This document shows, in pieces, positions 26,922 through 35,512 of a DNA stretch of 64,000 nucleotides (position 1 is the stretch's first letter; the number at the start of each line of letters is the position of its first letter). The stretch is from Xanthobacter autotrophicus Py2. GTDB lineage: Bacteria > Pseudomonadota > Alphaproteobacteria > Rhizobiales > Xanthobacteraceae. A model generated the notes under the pieces. The model was given only the letters and a program-made list of their open reading frames with translations, did no database searches and was not told the origin of the DNA. The stretch lies in the NCBI GenBank assembly GCA_000017645.1, contig CP000781.1, forward strand, positions 1,082,001-1,146,000, in the 5' to 3' direction. A program made the position numbers and the translations under genes.

Positions 26922-27554
26922 ATGAAAATACTCATCGTTGACGATCACTCCGTTGTGCGGGAGGGCGTCGCCGCCCTGCTGCTGAGCGGGTTTGCGGGGT
27001 CGTGTGTGCTGGAAGCCCACGATTGCGCCCGGGGCCTGGACATCGTGGACGAGCACGCGGACCTCGACATCGTGGTGCTGGACCTCGGCCTGCCCGGCAT
27101 GGGCGGCATGTCCGCCATTCCCGAATTCGGCCGGCGCCGGCCGGCGCTGCCGGTGATCGTCCTGTCCTCGTCCGAAAACGCCCATGACGTGAAGGAGGCG
27201 CTGGCGCTGGGCGCCCTCGGCTATGTCCCCAAATCGGCCAGCCGCCAGACCCTGCTGGACGCCATGGAGTTCGTGCTGAAGGGCCATGTCTATGTGCCGC
27301 CCTTCACCCTTTTGCCCGACGCCGCGCCGGTGGCGACGAGCGAGGCGGCGGAGGAGCCCGCGCCCCACCTCACGACCCGGCAGTTGGAGGTGCTGAAGCT
27401 GCTCTCGCGCGGCCTCTCCAACAAGGAGATCGGCAACACCCTCGACCTGTCCGAGAAGACGGTGAAGGTGCACATCACCAGCATCTTCAGGTCACTGCAT
27501 GTGATCAACCGCACCCAGGCGGCGAGCGCTGCCCGCCAGGGCAACCTTATCTGA
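26922..27554 (+). CDS. NarL/FixJ-family response regulator
   Basis: 210 aa. The receiver domain has the acidic pair in LIVDDHSVVREG, phospho-acceptor Asp54 (VVLDLGLPGMGG) and Lys in YVPKSASRQ. The C-terminal LuxR-type HTH reads LTTRQLEVLKLLSRGLSNKE then LDLSEKTVKVHITSIF. ATG 26922 starts the conserved receiver. It converges on, and overlaps by 8 bp, the hybrid kinase gene, which is its likely partner. Confidence 0.93.
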   Translation: MKILIVDDHSVVREGVAALLLSGFAGSCVLEAHDCARGLDIVDEHADLDIVVLDLGLPGMGGMSAIPEFGRRRPALPVIVLSSSENAHDVKEALALGALGYVPKSASRQTLLDAMEFVLKGHVYVPPFTLLPDAAPVATSEAAEEPAPHLTTRQLEVLKLLSRGLSNKEIGNTLDLSEKTVKVHITSIFRSLHVINRTQAASAARQGNLI

Positions 27555-29406
27555 GCCGGGTCTCCTCCTCCACGGGTGGGGTGCGCGCGCCCTGGGCCAG
27601 CAGGTTGGTGATGGCGGCCCGGAGCTTGCTGTTGTGGAGCGGTTTGTGGAGCAGCAGGAAGCCGCTTTCGCGGGCTTCCTTGAGCCGGTCCGGCGCGGTG
27701 TCGCCGGTGATCAACAGGGCTGGAATGTCCTCGTTGTATTCGGACTGCAGCCGCTGGATGGTCGCGATGCCGTTCTCGCCCTGGCGCAGCCGATAATCGC
27801 AGATGATGAGGTCCGGCTGGCGCGGGCAGGTGGCGACCTTGTCCAGCATCTGCGCCAGGGATTCGGCGACGATCACCTCGTGTCCCCAGCTCGCGAGCAG
27901 GCTCTGCATGGCGGACTGGATGGGAGCCTCGTCGTCCACCACGAGGATCAGGCCCGAAACCATGGCTCCGCGGGCGGGCCCGGCGCTGGCGGCGGGCTGT
28001 TCGGGCGCGCTGGTGGCGAGAGGCACCGAAATGGCGAACACCGAGCCCTTGCCCGGCTGCGAGCGCAGCGCCAGCGGGCAGGCCATGAGTTCGGCGAGCC
28101 GCTTCACGATGGCAAGCCCCAGCCCGAGGCCCATGGCCCGGTCCCGCTCCGCATTGCCGAGCTGGTAGTATTCCTGGAAAATCCGCTGCTGTTCCTCGCC
28201 CGGGATGCCCTTGCCGGTGTCCCAGACCTCGATGGACAGGCGCCTGCCCCTGCGGCAGCCGATGAGCACGCGTCCCCTCTCGGTGTAGCGCACCGCGTTG
28301 GAGACCAGATTGCGCAGCACGCGCTCCAGCAGGATCGGGTCGGCCATCACCGCCAGTGAGCAGGGCTGGACCACGAGGGCGATCCCCTTGCGCGCGGCTT
28401 CCTCGTCGTAGTCGCGCACGATCCGCTCCACCAGCGGTTGGATGTGGAAGGCGCGGGAATCCGATTGCACCACGCCGGCGTCGAGGCGCGAGATGTCGAG
28501 CAGCGAGGTGAAGAGGCCGTCGAGGGCGGAGACGGATTCATCGATGTGCCCCAGGATCTGGCGGGCCGGCGCGTCCAGGTTGCAATTCTGCATGGCGCCC
28601 AGGAACATGGTGAGCGCGTGGACGGGCTGGCGCAGGTCGTGGCTTGCTGCCGCGAGAAAGCGCGACTTGTCGCGGCTGGCCTGCTCGGCGCGTTCCTTCT
28701 CGTTCCGGACCTCCACCAACAGGTCGATGTTCTCGAACCTGAGGCGCAGGGCCTCCACCAGGCCCCGGTTGGAGCGCCAGCCCAGCGCGGCCATGGCGAC
28801 CACATAGAGCAGATCCAGCACCATCAGGGCATGGGAGAGGATGCCCCCATGCAGCACCGCCCAGACCGGATAAGGCAGCATGGCGGGAAACAGCAGCGCG
28901 TAGAAGGCCGGCAGGTAGCTGCCGAACGCCGAGGCGGCGCCCGATGCCACCGCCGAGGTGACGATCATCACCCAGAGCTGAAGCTCGATGCGGCTGGGCG
29001 AGACCAGCAGCACCGATCCGGTGCCCCAGGTGATGCCTTCCATGAGGCTGATCGCGGTGAAGATCAGGGCCAGCATGGGCAGGCGCGCGGGCAGCGCCAC
29101 GCGCCAGTAGATCCAGCACAGGACAAGGTGGCTGAGGGCGACGGCGACAAGTATGGCAGACCATGTGGCCACGGTGTCGAAGGAGACGCCGTCGTGCAGT
29201 AACAGCACATACGCGAGGATGAGGCCGCCGATCATGGCGCCGAGCACGCCGACGGGTGTGTTCCGGAACAGGACCTTGAGCTGCTCGGACTGGACGCGGT
29301 CGTGCGCGGCGGCGGGCTCGAGGGCGCGCTCGCGCAGGTCCGGCTTCCCGCTCGGGAGCGGTGTCGCGCCGGGGGGCAGGGATAATATCGACCTCTGGAG
29401 CGTCAC
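27547..29406 (-). CDS. Hybrid sensor histidine kinase with C-terminal receiver
   Basis: 619 aa. Five or six hydrophobic helices (about residues 50-215) form the sensor, then a HisKA domain with His256 (AAASHDLRQPVHAL), a HATPase domain (LVSNAVRYTERGRVLIG, DTGKGIPGEEQQRIF, GLGLGLAIVKRL) and a receiver with Asp537 (LIICDYRLRQGENG). GTG at 29406 was chosen: GAGG precedes it and it removes an unlikely AT-rich 56-residue leader. No extracytoplasmic ligand domain is visible, so the signal may be membrane-derived. The 3' end overlaps the response regulator stop by 8 bp tail to tail. Confidence 0.88.
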   Translation of the reverse strand: MTLQRSILSLPPGATPLPSGKPDLRERALEPAAAHDRVQSEQLKVLFRNTPVGVLGAMIGGLILAYVLLLHDGVSFDTVATWSAILVAVALSHLVLCWIYWRVALPARLPMLALIFTAISLMEGITWGTGSVLLVSPSRIELQLWVMIVTSAVASGAASAFGSYLPAFYALLFPAMLPYPVWAVLHGGILSHALMVLDLLYVVAMAALGWRSNRGLVEALRLRFENIDLLVEVRNEKERAEQASRDKSRFLAAASHDLRQPVHALTMFLGAMQNCNLDAPARQILGHIDESVSALDGLFTSLLDISRLDAGVVQSDSRAFHIQPLVERIVRDYDEEAARKGIALVVQPCSLAVMADPILLERVLRNLVSNAVRYTERGRVLIGCRRGRRLSIEVWDTGKGIPGEEQQRIFQEYYQLGNAERDRAMGLGLGLAIVKRLAELMACPLALRSQPGKGSVFAISVPLATSAPEQPAASAGPARGAMVSGLILVVDDEAPIQSAMQSLLASWGHEVIVAESLAQMLDKVATCPRQPDLIICDYRLRQGENGIATIQRLQSEYNEDIPALLITGDTAPDRLKEARESGFLLLHKPLHNSKLRAAITNLLAQGARTPPVEEETRLR

Positions 29407-29878
29407 CGTCGCCTCGGATCTGCTGAGACGTCGCCGCTTATAGCACACGTCTGTGAAGTAAAGGGTCGGCTCTGCGGGCCATCGACGAATAATCGCGGCG
29501 GTTCGGTGTGAACCCTGTTCTTGGAACAAAGGCATCCGAGAAAATATAGGTATTATAATAAGATACGACTTCACATAAGCATGGACCGATTCTGGCCATG
29601 TGAAACGTCATAGGACAGGTCGTAGGACGATCGGTCGGATTGCCGCTGGCGCGTCAAGGTCTACTCTATGCGCGCCAACGGTGCAGGAAGCGCCGCCGCC
29701 GGCGCCGATGTCGGCGGAAGCCAGCCTGAGTGGATGGCGACCGGTTTCGTGGCTGTCATCTCGAATGCGCCCCTTTCAAACGCGCCCCTTTCATCAGCCG
29801 GATACATGGGCCGGCTCCCGGGTGCTCTTCCTCAAGTCAGGGCCGCACACCACAGGCAGGGTCGCATCGAGGATGAAC
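29407..29878. promoter_or_regulatory. AT-rich divergent promoter region
   Basis: 472 bp between the kinase and the Ser/Gly-rich protein. It contains a conspicuous AT-rich island around 29539-29563 including the self-complementary decamer TATTATAATA (29551-29560), which offers a perfect TATAAT -10 on both strands. A 15-bp near-duplicate pair (GCGCCCCTTTCA twice, at 29767 and 29782) lies nearer the plus-strand gene. No gene is seen. Confidence 0.45.
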
Positions 29879-30478
29879 ATGACCGACCATACTTCCAGCC
29901 CGGCGCCACAATCGCCTTCTTCCGCTGAAGAAGAACTGCTTCACGAGAGCTTGCCGGTCTCGCGGCGGGCCCTGCTGGGCGGTGGTGTGCTCCTTGCCTT
30001 GGCGGCACTTGTCCCGGAGCAGGCGCAGGCCCTGCGCATTCCGCGCGGGCTGCTGATGGTGCCGGGCATGCTGCATATTCCCGCGCCGTCGCGCCGCGCG
30101 CCGTCGGGGGGATCGAGTTCCGGGCGCAGCCGGTCGAGCAGCGGATCGGGAAGCGCGTCGAAGAAATCGGGCTCGGGCTCGCGCAAGAACAGGAAGGACC
30201 AGGACACCCCCAGCGATACGGCTTCCCGCGAGCCCGACGCGGGGGCGCGCGATCCCAAGATGCCGGCGTCCCGGACCTCGGAACCGGCGGCAGGCGGAGG
30301 CGCGAGCGCGGCGTCGGCTCCTTCGGGTCCCGGCGGGGTTCCTGCGTCCTCCGGCGGAGGATCGCCTCCCTCTGGTCCGCCGCAGATCGCTGGCGGCGGG
30401 GTCCCGGCCGCTGCCGGCGCGGGTGGCGCCGCTGCCGCGACGGGTGGCCGGCAGGTGATCACCGACGGCGACTATTGA
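29879..30478 (+). CDS. Exported Ser/Gly/Pro-rich protein of unknown function
   Basis: 199 aa. The N-terminus has a Tat-like signal (SRRALLGGGVLLALAALVP) ending in AQALRIP near residue 52. The mature part is low-complexity: Ser/Gly/Arg-rich blocks (SGGSSSGRSRSSSGSGS), a Lys/Arg patch, then Gly/Ala/Pro stretches, ending ITDGDY. ATG 29879 has GAGG at 6 bases and is preferred to ATG 29873. No family recognised. The composition suggests a disordered periplasmic or surface protein; the twin-arginine sequence is not ideal. Codon bias follows the neighbours, supporting a real gene. Confidence 0.6.
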   Translation: MTDHTSSPAPQSPSSAEEELLHESLPVSRRALLGGGVLLALAALVPEQAQALRIPRGLLMVPGMLHIPAPSRRAPSGGSSSGRSRSSSGSGSASKKSGSGSRKNRKDQDTPSDTASREPDAGARDPKMPASRTSEPAAGGGASAASAPSGPGGVPASSGGGSPPSGPPQIAGGGVPAAAGAGGAAAATGGRQVITDGDY

Positions 30479-30554
30479 ACTCAATGCGCGCCCTGCTGGG
30501 CGTCAGGGGGGATGACCTTTTCCGCGCCCCTCGACATGGGCCACACGCGCTCGT

Positions 30555-30620
30555 TTGGCGGCCTCCCTTGGCACGCTCACTTGGCAGGCTCCCTTTCGCG
30601 GGGTCATTTGGCGGGACCGC
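30555..30620. repeat. Degenerate 13-14 bp tandem repeat at the end of the kinase gene
   Basis: Five units beginning TTGGC or TTCGC start at 30555, 30568, 30581, 30595 and 30608. The array straddles the 3' end of the kinase gene (stop at 30604), running from non-coding into coding sequence. Confidence 0.65.
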
Positions 30621-32364
30621 CCAAAGCTTCGAGCGCCTGCCGGGCGCGGGCATAGCCCTGGGCTGCGGCGAGATCGTACCAATACCGGGCGGCATTGCGG
30701 TCGGGATCGATGCCCTGGCCGTTCTCGAAGATCACGCCGAGATTGTATTGCGCTTCCGCGATGCCCTGCTGCGCGGCCTTGAGATACCAGGCCCGCGCCT
30801 CCTTGTAGTCGGGGGCGCCGAAGCCCTTTCCGGTATAGTAGAGATTGCCGAGGCGCCATTGGGCTTTCGCCAGGTCCTTTTCCGCCGCCTGCCGGTACTT
30901 GTAGGCGGCGGAAACGAAGCTCTGGCCGACGCCCTCGCCCTTCTCCAGCAGGAAGCCGAGGGTGTACAGCGCCTCCGCATTGCCGGTCTCGGCGAGGCGG
31001 GAGGCCAGCTCATAGGCCCGGCCGTAGTCGCGGCGCTCCATGGCCTCGCTCATGGCGGTGCGCAGTTCGGCGGAGGTCATGGCCGGCGGCGCCGTGGCGA
31101 CCCTGGCTTCCGTGGTGGTGGTCGCAGCGGTGGCCGAAGGTCGCGTGTTGCGATCGAAATACATGTTCTCGATCCGCGCGGTATTGCTGGCGGTGGCGCC
31201 GGTCGCCGCGTTGCCCGTGGCCGCGTTGCCGGTGGGGCCACGCCGCTCGGCGGCCCCGCGCGCCGTATCGGTGCGGGGGGCGGTGACCGGCGTGGGGCCA
31301 CGGAAACTCTCCGCCACCACCACGCCCGCCACCGCGATCGCCGCCACGCCGCCGACCGCGAGCCCGCGCAGCTCGATCGGCATGGCCTTGAAGCGCCGCC
31401 ATGCGGCGTCGAGCGCCGTCCGCAGGCGGCCGATGGGGCCGGGCGCGGGAAGCGGATGGGGCGCGATGGTGTTCGAGGCGCCGCCAGAGGTGTTGGAGAT
31501 GAGGCGCGTATAGTTCTGGATCACCCCGGTGGCCTCGGCGCGCAGGCTGGTCGCGCCGAGCGCGTCGCTGAACGCCCGGACGGTGGGGAAGCGCTGTTCC
31601 GGCTTCTTGGCAAGGGCCTGCAGGATGGCGCCTTCGGCCTTCACCGACAGGCCGGGGACCTTGGGGATGAGGCGCTGCGGCTTGGTGTTCACATGGGCCT
31701 GGATCAGGTCGTAGTCGGTGTCCGCCGCGAACGGCGGGGCGCCGGAGAGCATTTCGTAGACCACGATGGCCAGGCTGTAGAGGTCGGAGCGCTCGTCGCC
31801 GGGGCTGCCCCGCAATTGCTCCGGCGCGATATAGGCCAGGGTGCCGATGATGGAGCCGTCGCGTGTCAGCCGCTGGCTGCCGGCCACCCGGGCGATGCCG
31901 AAATCCATGATCTTCACCCGGCCGTCGTCGGTGATCATGAGGTTGGACGGCTTGATGTCGCGATGGATCACGCCCATGGAATGGGCATAGGCGAGGCCGT
32001 CCGCCACCTGTGCCACGATGGCGAGGCATTCCTGAACCGGAAGCGGACCACCGCGCTGCTGGAGCACGCTCTCCAGCGTGCGCCCGCGCACCAGCTCCAT
32101 GATCATGTAGAGGTTGCTGCCCTCCGGCTGGAGGGCGTAGAGCGTCGCGATATTGGGATGGTTGAGCCGGGCGAGGCTGCTGGCCTCGGCGCGGAAGCGA
32201 TCGAGGAAGCTCGCGTCGTTCATCAGCTCGGGGCGCAGCGACTTGATGGCCACCTCGCGGCCCAGCATGGTGTCGCGGGCGGCATGGACGCGGCCATTAC
32301 CGCCCGATCCGAGCAGCGCTGTGATTTCGTAATGGCCGATGCGTTCGGTGGTCGCCGTGGTCAT
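30604..32364 (-). CDS. Ser/Thr protein kinase with Sel1-like repeats
   Basis: 586 aa Hanks-type kinase. N-terminal kinase domain: LGSGGNGRVHAARD (P-loop), Lys41 (REVAIKSL), HRDIKPSN with catalytic Asp136, DFGIAR and APEQL. A transmembrane helix lies at about residues 325-350 (GLAVGGVAAIAVAGVVVAE). After a Thr/Ala linker containing a duplicated NAATG unit, the C-terminal region has Sel1/TPR-like repeats (ALYTLGFLLEKGEG, AQWRLGNLYYTGKG, AQYNLGVIFENGQG). ATG 32364 has GAGGG upstream. It is in one transcription unit with the PP2C phosphatase (7 bp) and the FHA-protease (13 bp further), suggesting a reversible phospho-switch read by the FHA domain. Confidence 0.93.
   Translation of the reverse strand: MTTATTERIGHYEITALLGSGGNGRVHAARDTMLGREVAIKSLRPELMNDASFLDRFRAEASSLARLNHPNIATLYALQPEGSNLYMIMELVRGRTLESVLQQRGGPLPVQECLAIVAQVADGLAYAHSMGVIHRDIKPSNLMITDDGRVKIMDFGIARVAGSQRLTRDGSIIGTLAYIAPEQLRGSPGDERSDLYSLAIVVYEMLSGAPPFAADTDYDLIQAHVNTKPQRLIPKVPGLSVKAEGAILQALAKKPEQRFPTVRAFSDALGATSLRAEATGVIQNYTRLISNTSGGASNTIAPHPLPAPGPIGRLRTALDAAWRRFKAMPIELRGLAVGGVAAIAVAGVVVAESFRGPTPVTAPRTDTARGAAERRGPTGNAATGNAATGATASNTARIENMYFDRNTRPSATAATTTTEARVATAPPAMTSAELRTAMSEAMERRDYGRAYELASRLAETGNAEALYTLGFLLEKGEGVGQSFVSAAYKYRQAAEKDLAKAQWRLGNLYYTGKGFGAPDYKEARAWYLKAAQQGIAEAQYNLGVIFENGQGIDPDRNAARYWYDLAAAQGYARARQALEALGGPAK
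31205..31234. repeat. 15-bp duplication in the kinase linker
   Basis: Two adjacent 15-bp units, GCCGCGTTGCCCGTG and GCCGCGTTGCCGGTG, differ at one base. They encode the repeated NAATG segment in the juxtamembrane linker of the kinase. Confidence 0.85.
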
Positions 32365-32371
32365 GGTGCCC

Positions 32372-33289
32372 TCACAGCTTGATGCGCCGCGTGGCTCCTC
32401 GTGCGTCGCTGCCTTCCGCCAGAATCTCCTGCGGCACGATGCGCCGCGTGGTGCGGGCCGCGCTTGAGCGGTCCGAACCAGCGCGATCTGGCGCCGTCGG
32501 GACCTCGATGGCGAACACGCCAACCGAGATGTTGTCGTAGCCCCCTGCTGCGAGCGCCCGTTCCACCAATGCGTCGCAGGCATCGGTGGGGGGCAGGCGC
32601 TGCAGCACGCCAGCGATCTCGCGATCCGGGACGAGGTTCGACAGCCCGTCCGAGCACAGCAGCACCCGGTCGCCGTCCGCCAGCGGCAGCCCCTCGCTCC
32701 ACACCGCCGGATCGAGTTCCGCCCGCGAGCCGAGGGCCTTGACGATGACATTGCCGTTGGGGCTGGTCTCAGCCTCTTCCTGCGTCATCACGCCCTCCCG
32801 CACCAGCTGGGCGTTGAGGGAATGGTCCTCGCTCAGCTGGGTCAGTATTTCGCCGCGCAGGAGGTAGGCGCGGCTGTCCCCCGCATGGGCGAGATAGAGC
32901 TTGCCGCCCACCATGGCCACGGCGGTGCAGGTGGTGCCCATGCCGCGGCATTCGGGATGGGCGTCCGCGTGCTGGATCACCGCCGCATTGGCGGCCTCGA
33001 ATGCCGTGCGCAGGGTTTCCGGCACCGGCAGGCTGCTACTGCAATAGATGCGCCGCACCACTTCGGCCGCGAGCGCGCTCGCCACCTCGCCCGCGGCGTG
33101 GCCGCCCATGCCGTCGGCCACCAGCGCCAGCGTGCCGCGATCCTCCAGCCGCCCGTCCTCCGGGGATGAGACGAAGACGACGCTGTCCTCGTTGCTGCTG
33201 CGCACCCGGCCCACATGGGTCAGCATGGCGCCGCGCGCGCGCAGGGCAGGCGTAGCATCGACGCGGGCGTTGGCGACGCGGGCAGTCAT
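32372..33289 (-). CDS. PP2C-family Ser/Thr phosphatase
   Basis: 305 aa. The PPM metal-coordinating motifs are in order: RSSNEDS near residue 33, ALVADGMGGHAAGE (Asp59-Gly60), LCSDGLSN and YDNISV. The length beyond the ~245 aa of minimal Stp phosphatases is a C-terminal Arg/Ala-rich tail (TTRRIVPQEI, GATRRIKL) that may itself be a phospho-target. Coupled with the kinase gene (7 bp) on the same transcript, it is the expected antagonist. Confidence 0.92.
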   Translation of the reverse strand: MTARVANARVDATPALRARGAMLTHVGRVRSSNEDSVVFVSSPEDGRLEDRGTLALVADGMGGHAAGEVASALAAEVVRRIYCSSSLPVPETLRTAFEAANAAVIQHADAHPECRGMGTTCTAVAMVGGKLYLAHAGDSRAYLLRGEILTQLSEDHSLNAQLVREGVMTQEEAETSPNGNVIVKALGSRAELDPAVWSEGLPLADGDRVLLCSDGLSNLVPDREIAGVLQRLPPTDACDALVERALAAGGYDNISVGVFAIEVPTAPDRAGSDRSSAARTTRRIVPQEILAEGSDARGATRRIKL

Positions 33290-33302
33290 GGCGCGCCTCC
33301 CG

Positions 33303-35114
33303 TCACTGCGCGGCGCGCTGCGGCTGGAGCAGGTCGCGGCCGTAGCGGATCGGGACGCCGAGGGTTACCCGCGCATCGCCGACCTTGCGGCCGTAAGTGT
33401 GCAGTCCGATCACCTTGCCCTCGGCATTAAATACCGGGCCGCCGCTGTTGCCGGGGCCACTGGTGTTGATGCTCATCTGGAACACGTCGCCGCCGCTGGA
33501 GCGCGTAGTCTGGTCGCCCTCCCGCCGCGAGGCGCTGCCAAGGGCGGAGATGATGCCCTCGTTCACGCTGGGCTGCGGCACCAACTCGTCATGGACGCGC
33601 GAGGGGCCGCCAGCCTCGCGGGTGGTGAACTGGGTGTAGGTCTCCACCGACACCGCCGGATAGCCGAGGTCGATCACCTTCTGGCCGACGCGAAGCTCAT
33701 CGTTGGCGGAGATGTCGATCTTGTTCAGGGGCTGGGGGGAATCGATCTTGATGAGCGCGGCGTCGGCGTCGGACGAGGGCCGCACCAGTGTGGCGTTGAT
33801 GCTCAGCCGGCTGCCGGCGAAGCGGGCCTCCAGATATTCGTTGCGGCCGATGAACACACGCTTGGCGATGGAGCTGTCGAGGCCGTCGATGGAGCCGATG
33901 GGGATGGCGACGTTGGGATGGAACACCACGCCCCCCGCCTCCGGCACCCAGCGCCGCAGCCGGGAGGCTTCGTCCGAGGCCCCTTCGAGATTGATCATGG
34001 TCGCCTTGTCGCGCTTCTTGAAGGCGGCCGGCTGCTTGAGGTCGAACACGATGCCGTACTGGCCGACGGAGGCGTCGTAGGGAACCATCCAGCCGGCGGC
34101 CACGTGCTTGTTGGTGAGGATGAAGCCCTGCTCGCTCACCACGAAGCCGCTGCCCTCGCCGGCCTCGCCGATGCTCGGATTGCTGCGGTTCTCGTCGTCC
34201 AGCGTCAGCCAGCGCACCACGCCGAGGTCGCCGGGCAGCCGCACATAGGCGGGATAGGTGCGCCCGTCGTAGACAACGGTCTTATGGAAGATGGGCTTGC
34301 CGGTCTCCTGGTCGAAGACGCGCCATTGGAGGTAGATCTTCAGCACCGCATCGCCATAGCGACTGACGATCTGCTGCGCCGACATGCCCAGCTGCTGGGA
34401 CAGGTTAGTGGAGGCCTCGGTGGCGACGCGGGCGTTGTCGCGGGCCTGGGCCTCGCGAATTTCGCCGAGTTCGTTGAGGTGGCGCCAGTAGAAGGCGCCG
34501 CCCACCAGCGCCACGAAGGCGACCACGCCGGCGAGCGAGGCCGCCCAGACCCGGCTGGTGCTGCGCCGCTCCTCGCCGAGCATACGCATCACCGTTTCCT
34601 TGCCGACGCCGGCCTTGGGCGGCTCGGCCATGGAGGCCGTGGTTGCCGTCACCTGCCCGGTCTTGTCGCCGTCGAGCTGCCCGGTGGCGCCGACGGCGTT
34701 CACCACGCGCGTCGCGGTGGTGTCCACGGCGCTGATGATGCGGGTACGCGCGCTCATGGCCGGCGGACGGGGCTGCACGTCGAATACGAATTTCGGCCCG
34801 TTCTTGCCCAACTCGATGGTGTCCTCGGGCAGCAGTTCGGCATCCTCCTTCACCGGTTGGCCATTGAGGAGCGTGCCGTTGCTGGAGTTGAGATCCACCA
34901 GCCGGAACGCGCTGTCGTCGTTGGCCGGGATGCGTATGGCGGCGTGATGGCGGCTGACCACGTCGTCGCGCTTGGCGTCGAAGGCGATGGTCGAGGCAGG
35001 ATCGCGCCCGATGGTCACCTCCTGGAGGTCCTGGACCGGAATCTGCTCGATCTGATTGGCCTTGGAGCCGGACAGATGCCGGATGATGATCCGGTCTATG
35101 GATGCCGCGCTCAT
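33303..35114 (-). CDS. FHA-domain membrane protein with trypsin-like protease domain
   Basis: 603 aa. N-terminal FHA domain (VTIGRDPASTIAF, SRHHAAIRI, NSSNGTLLNGQ), a Thr/Ala-rich linker, one transmembrane helix at about residues 185-205 (SLAGVVAFVALVGGAFYW) and a C-terminal serine protease domain with His337 (LTNKHVAAG), Asp451 (SDADAALIKID) and Ser557 (SGPGNSGGPV). The topology puts FHA in the cytoplasm and the DegP-like protease in the periplasm. The insert between His and Asp is longer than in DegP and no PDZ is visible. FHA binds phosphothreonine, so the neighbouring kinase could control a periplasmic protease through the membrane. Confidence 0.9.
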   Translation of the reverse strand: MSAASIDRIIIRHLSGSKANQIEQIPVQDLQEVTIGRDPASTIAFDAKRDDVVSRHHAAIRIPANDDSAFRLVDLNSSNGTLLNGQPVKEDAELLPEDTIELGKNGPKFVFDVQPRPPAMSARTRIISAVDTTATRVVNAVGATGQLDGDKTGQVTATTASMAEPPKAGVGKETVMRMLGEERRSTSRVWAASLAGVVAFVALVGGAFYWRHLNELGEIREAQARDNARVATEASTNLSQQLGMSAQQIVSRYGDAVLKIYLQWRVFDQETGKPIFHKTVVYDGRTYPAYVRLPGDLGVVRWLTLDDENRSNPSIGEAGEGSGFVVSEQGFILTNKHVAAGWMVPYDASVGQYGIVFDLKQPAAFKKRDKATMINLEGASDEASRLRRWVPEAGGVVFHPNVAIPIGSIDGLDSSIAKRVFIGRNEYLEARFAGSRLSINATLVRPSSDADAALIKIDSPQPLNKIDISANDELRVGQKVIDLGYPAVSVETYTQFTTREAGGPSRVHDELVPQPSVNEGIISALGSASRREGDQTTRSSGGDVFQMSINTSGPGNSGGPVFNAEGKVIGLHTYGRKVGDARVTLGVPIRYGRDLLQPQRAAQ

Positions 35115-35512
35115 GCTGCCCCCCTTATCCTGTATGCCGGGCCGGGCTCCACCGAAACGGCGAGATGCCACCAACGGCCAGGGCCATTGCTTACGCAGAC
35201 AAGAATGGTCCGCAGGCGCCATGCGCGCTGAGCCACGGCCGGAGCCTATGAGATTCAGGGTTAAGCTTGTAAAGCTGGACTGAGACCCTAGGACTGGTCC
35301 TAGGACCAAGATGAAGCTTGTCGGCAGTGGAAGAATAAGTGTTGGCGGTCACTTTGCCGGCGCATAAAATTGACTGGGTGACCTCTTCCGTTTTGCTTGG
35401 ATGCGGTGCAGGGTTCCGCACAGGGCTTTCCAGCCGCAGGTGGCCGCTGTTCGTCGGGGATTTCCCCGCGACCGGTAAAAGCGCGTGATGAGGGAAACGC
35501 CCGGTGCGGACC
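35115..35512. other. Intergenic region upstream of the FHA-protease/phosphatase/kinase operon
   Basis: 398 bp without a supported gene. It contains the dyad at 35287-35304 and should hold the promoter of the minus-strand operon. Confidence 0.5.
35287..35304. promoter_or_regulatory. 18-bp operator candidate
   Basis: A perfect dyad, CCTAGGAC-TG-GTCCTAGG, lies 173 bases upstream of the FHA-protease start. CTAG is rare in such genomes, so two copies in one palindrome are unlikely by chance. The arms and 2-base spacer suit a dimeric HTH regulator. Confidence 0.5.

Noticed and set aside
30604..35114. Type VI secretion-style PpkA/PppA/Fha regulatory set
   Set aside because: Kinase, phosphatase and FHA protein are present, but no tss/tag structural genes are nearby and the FHA protein carries a protease domain.
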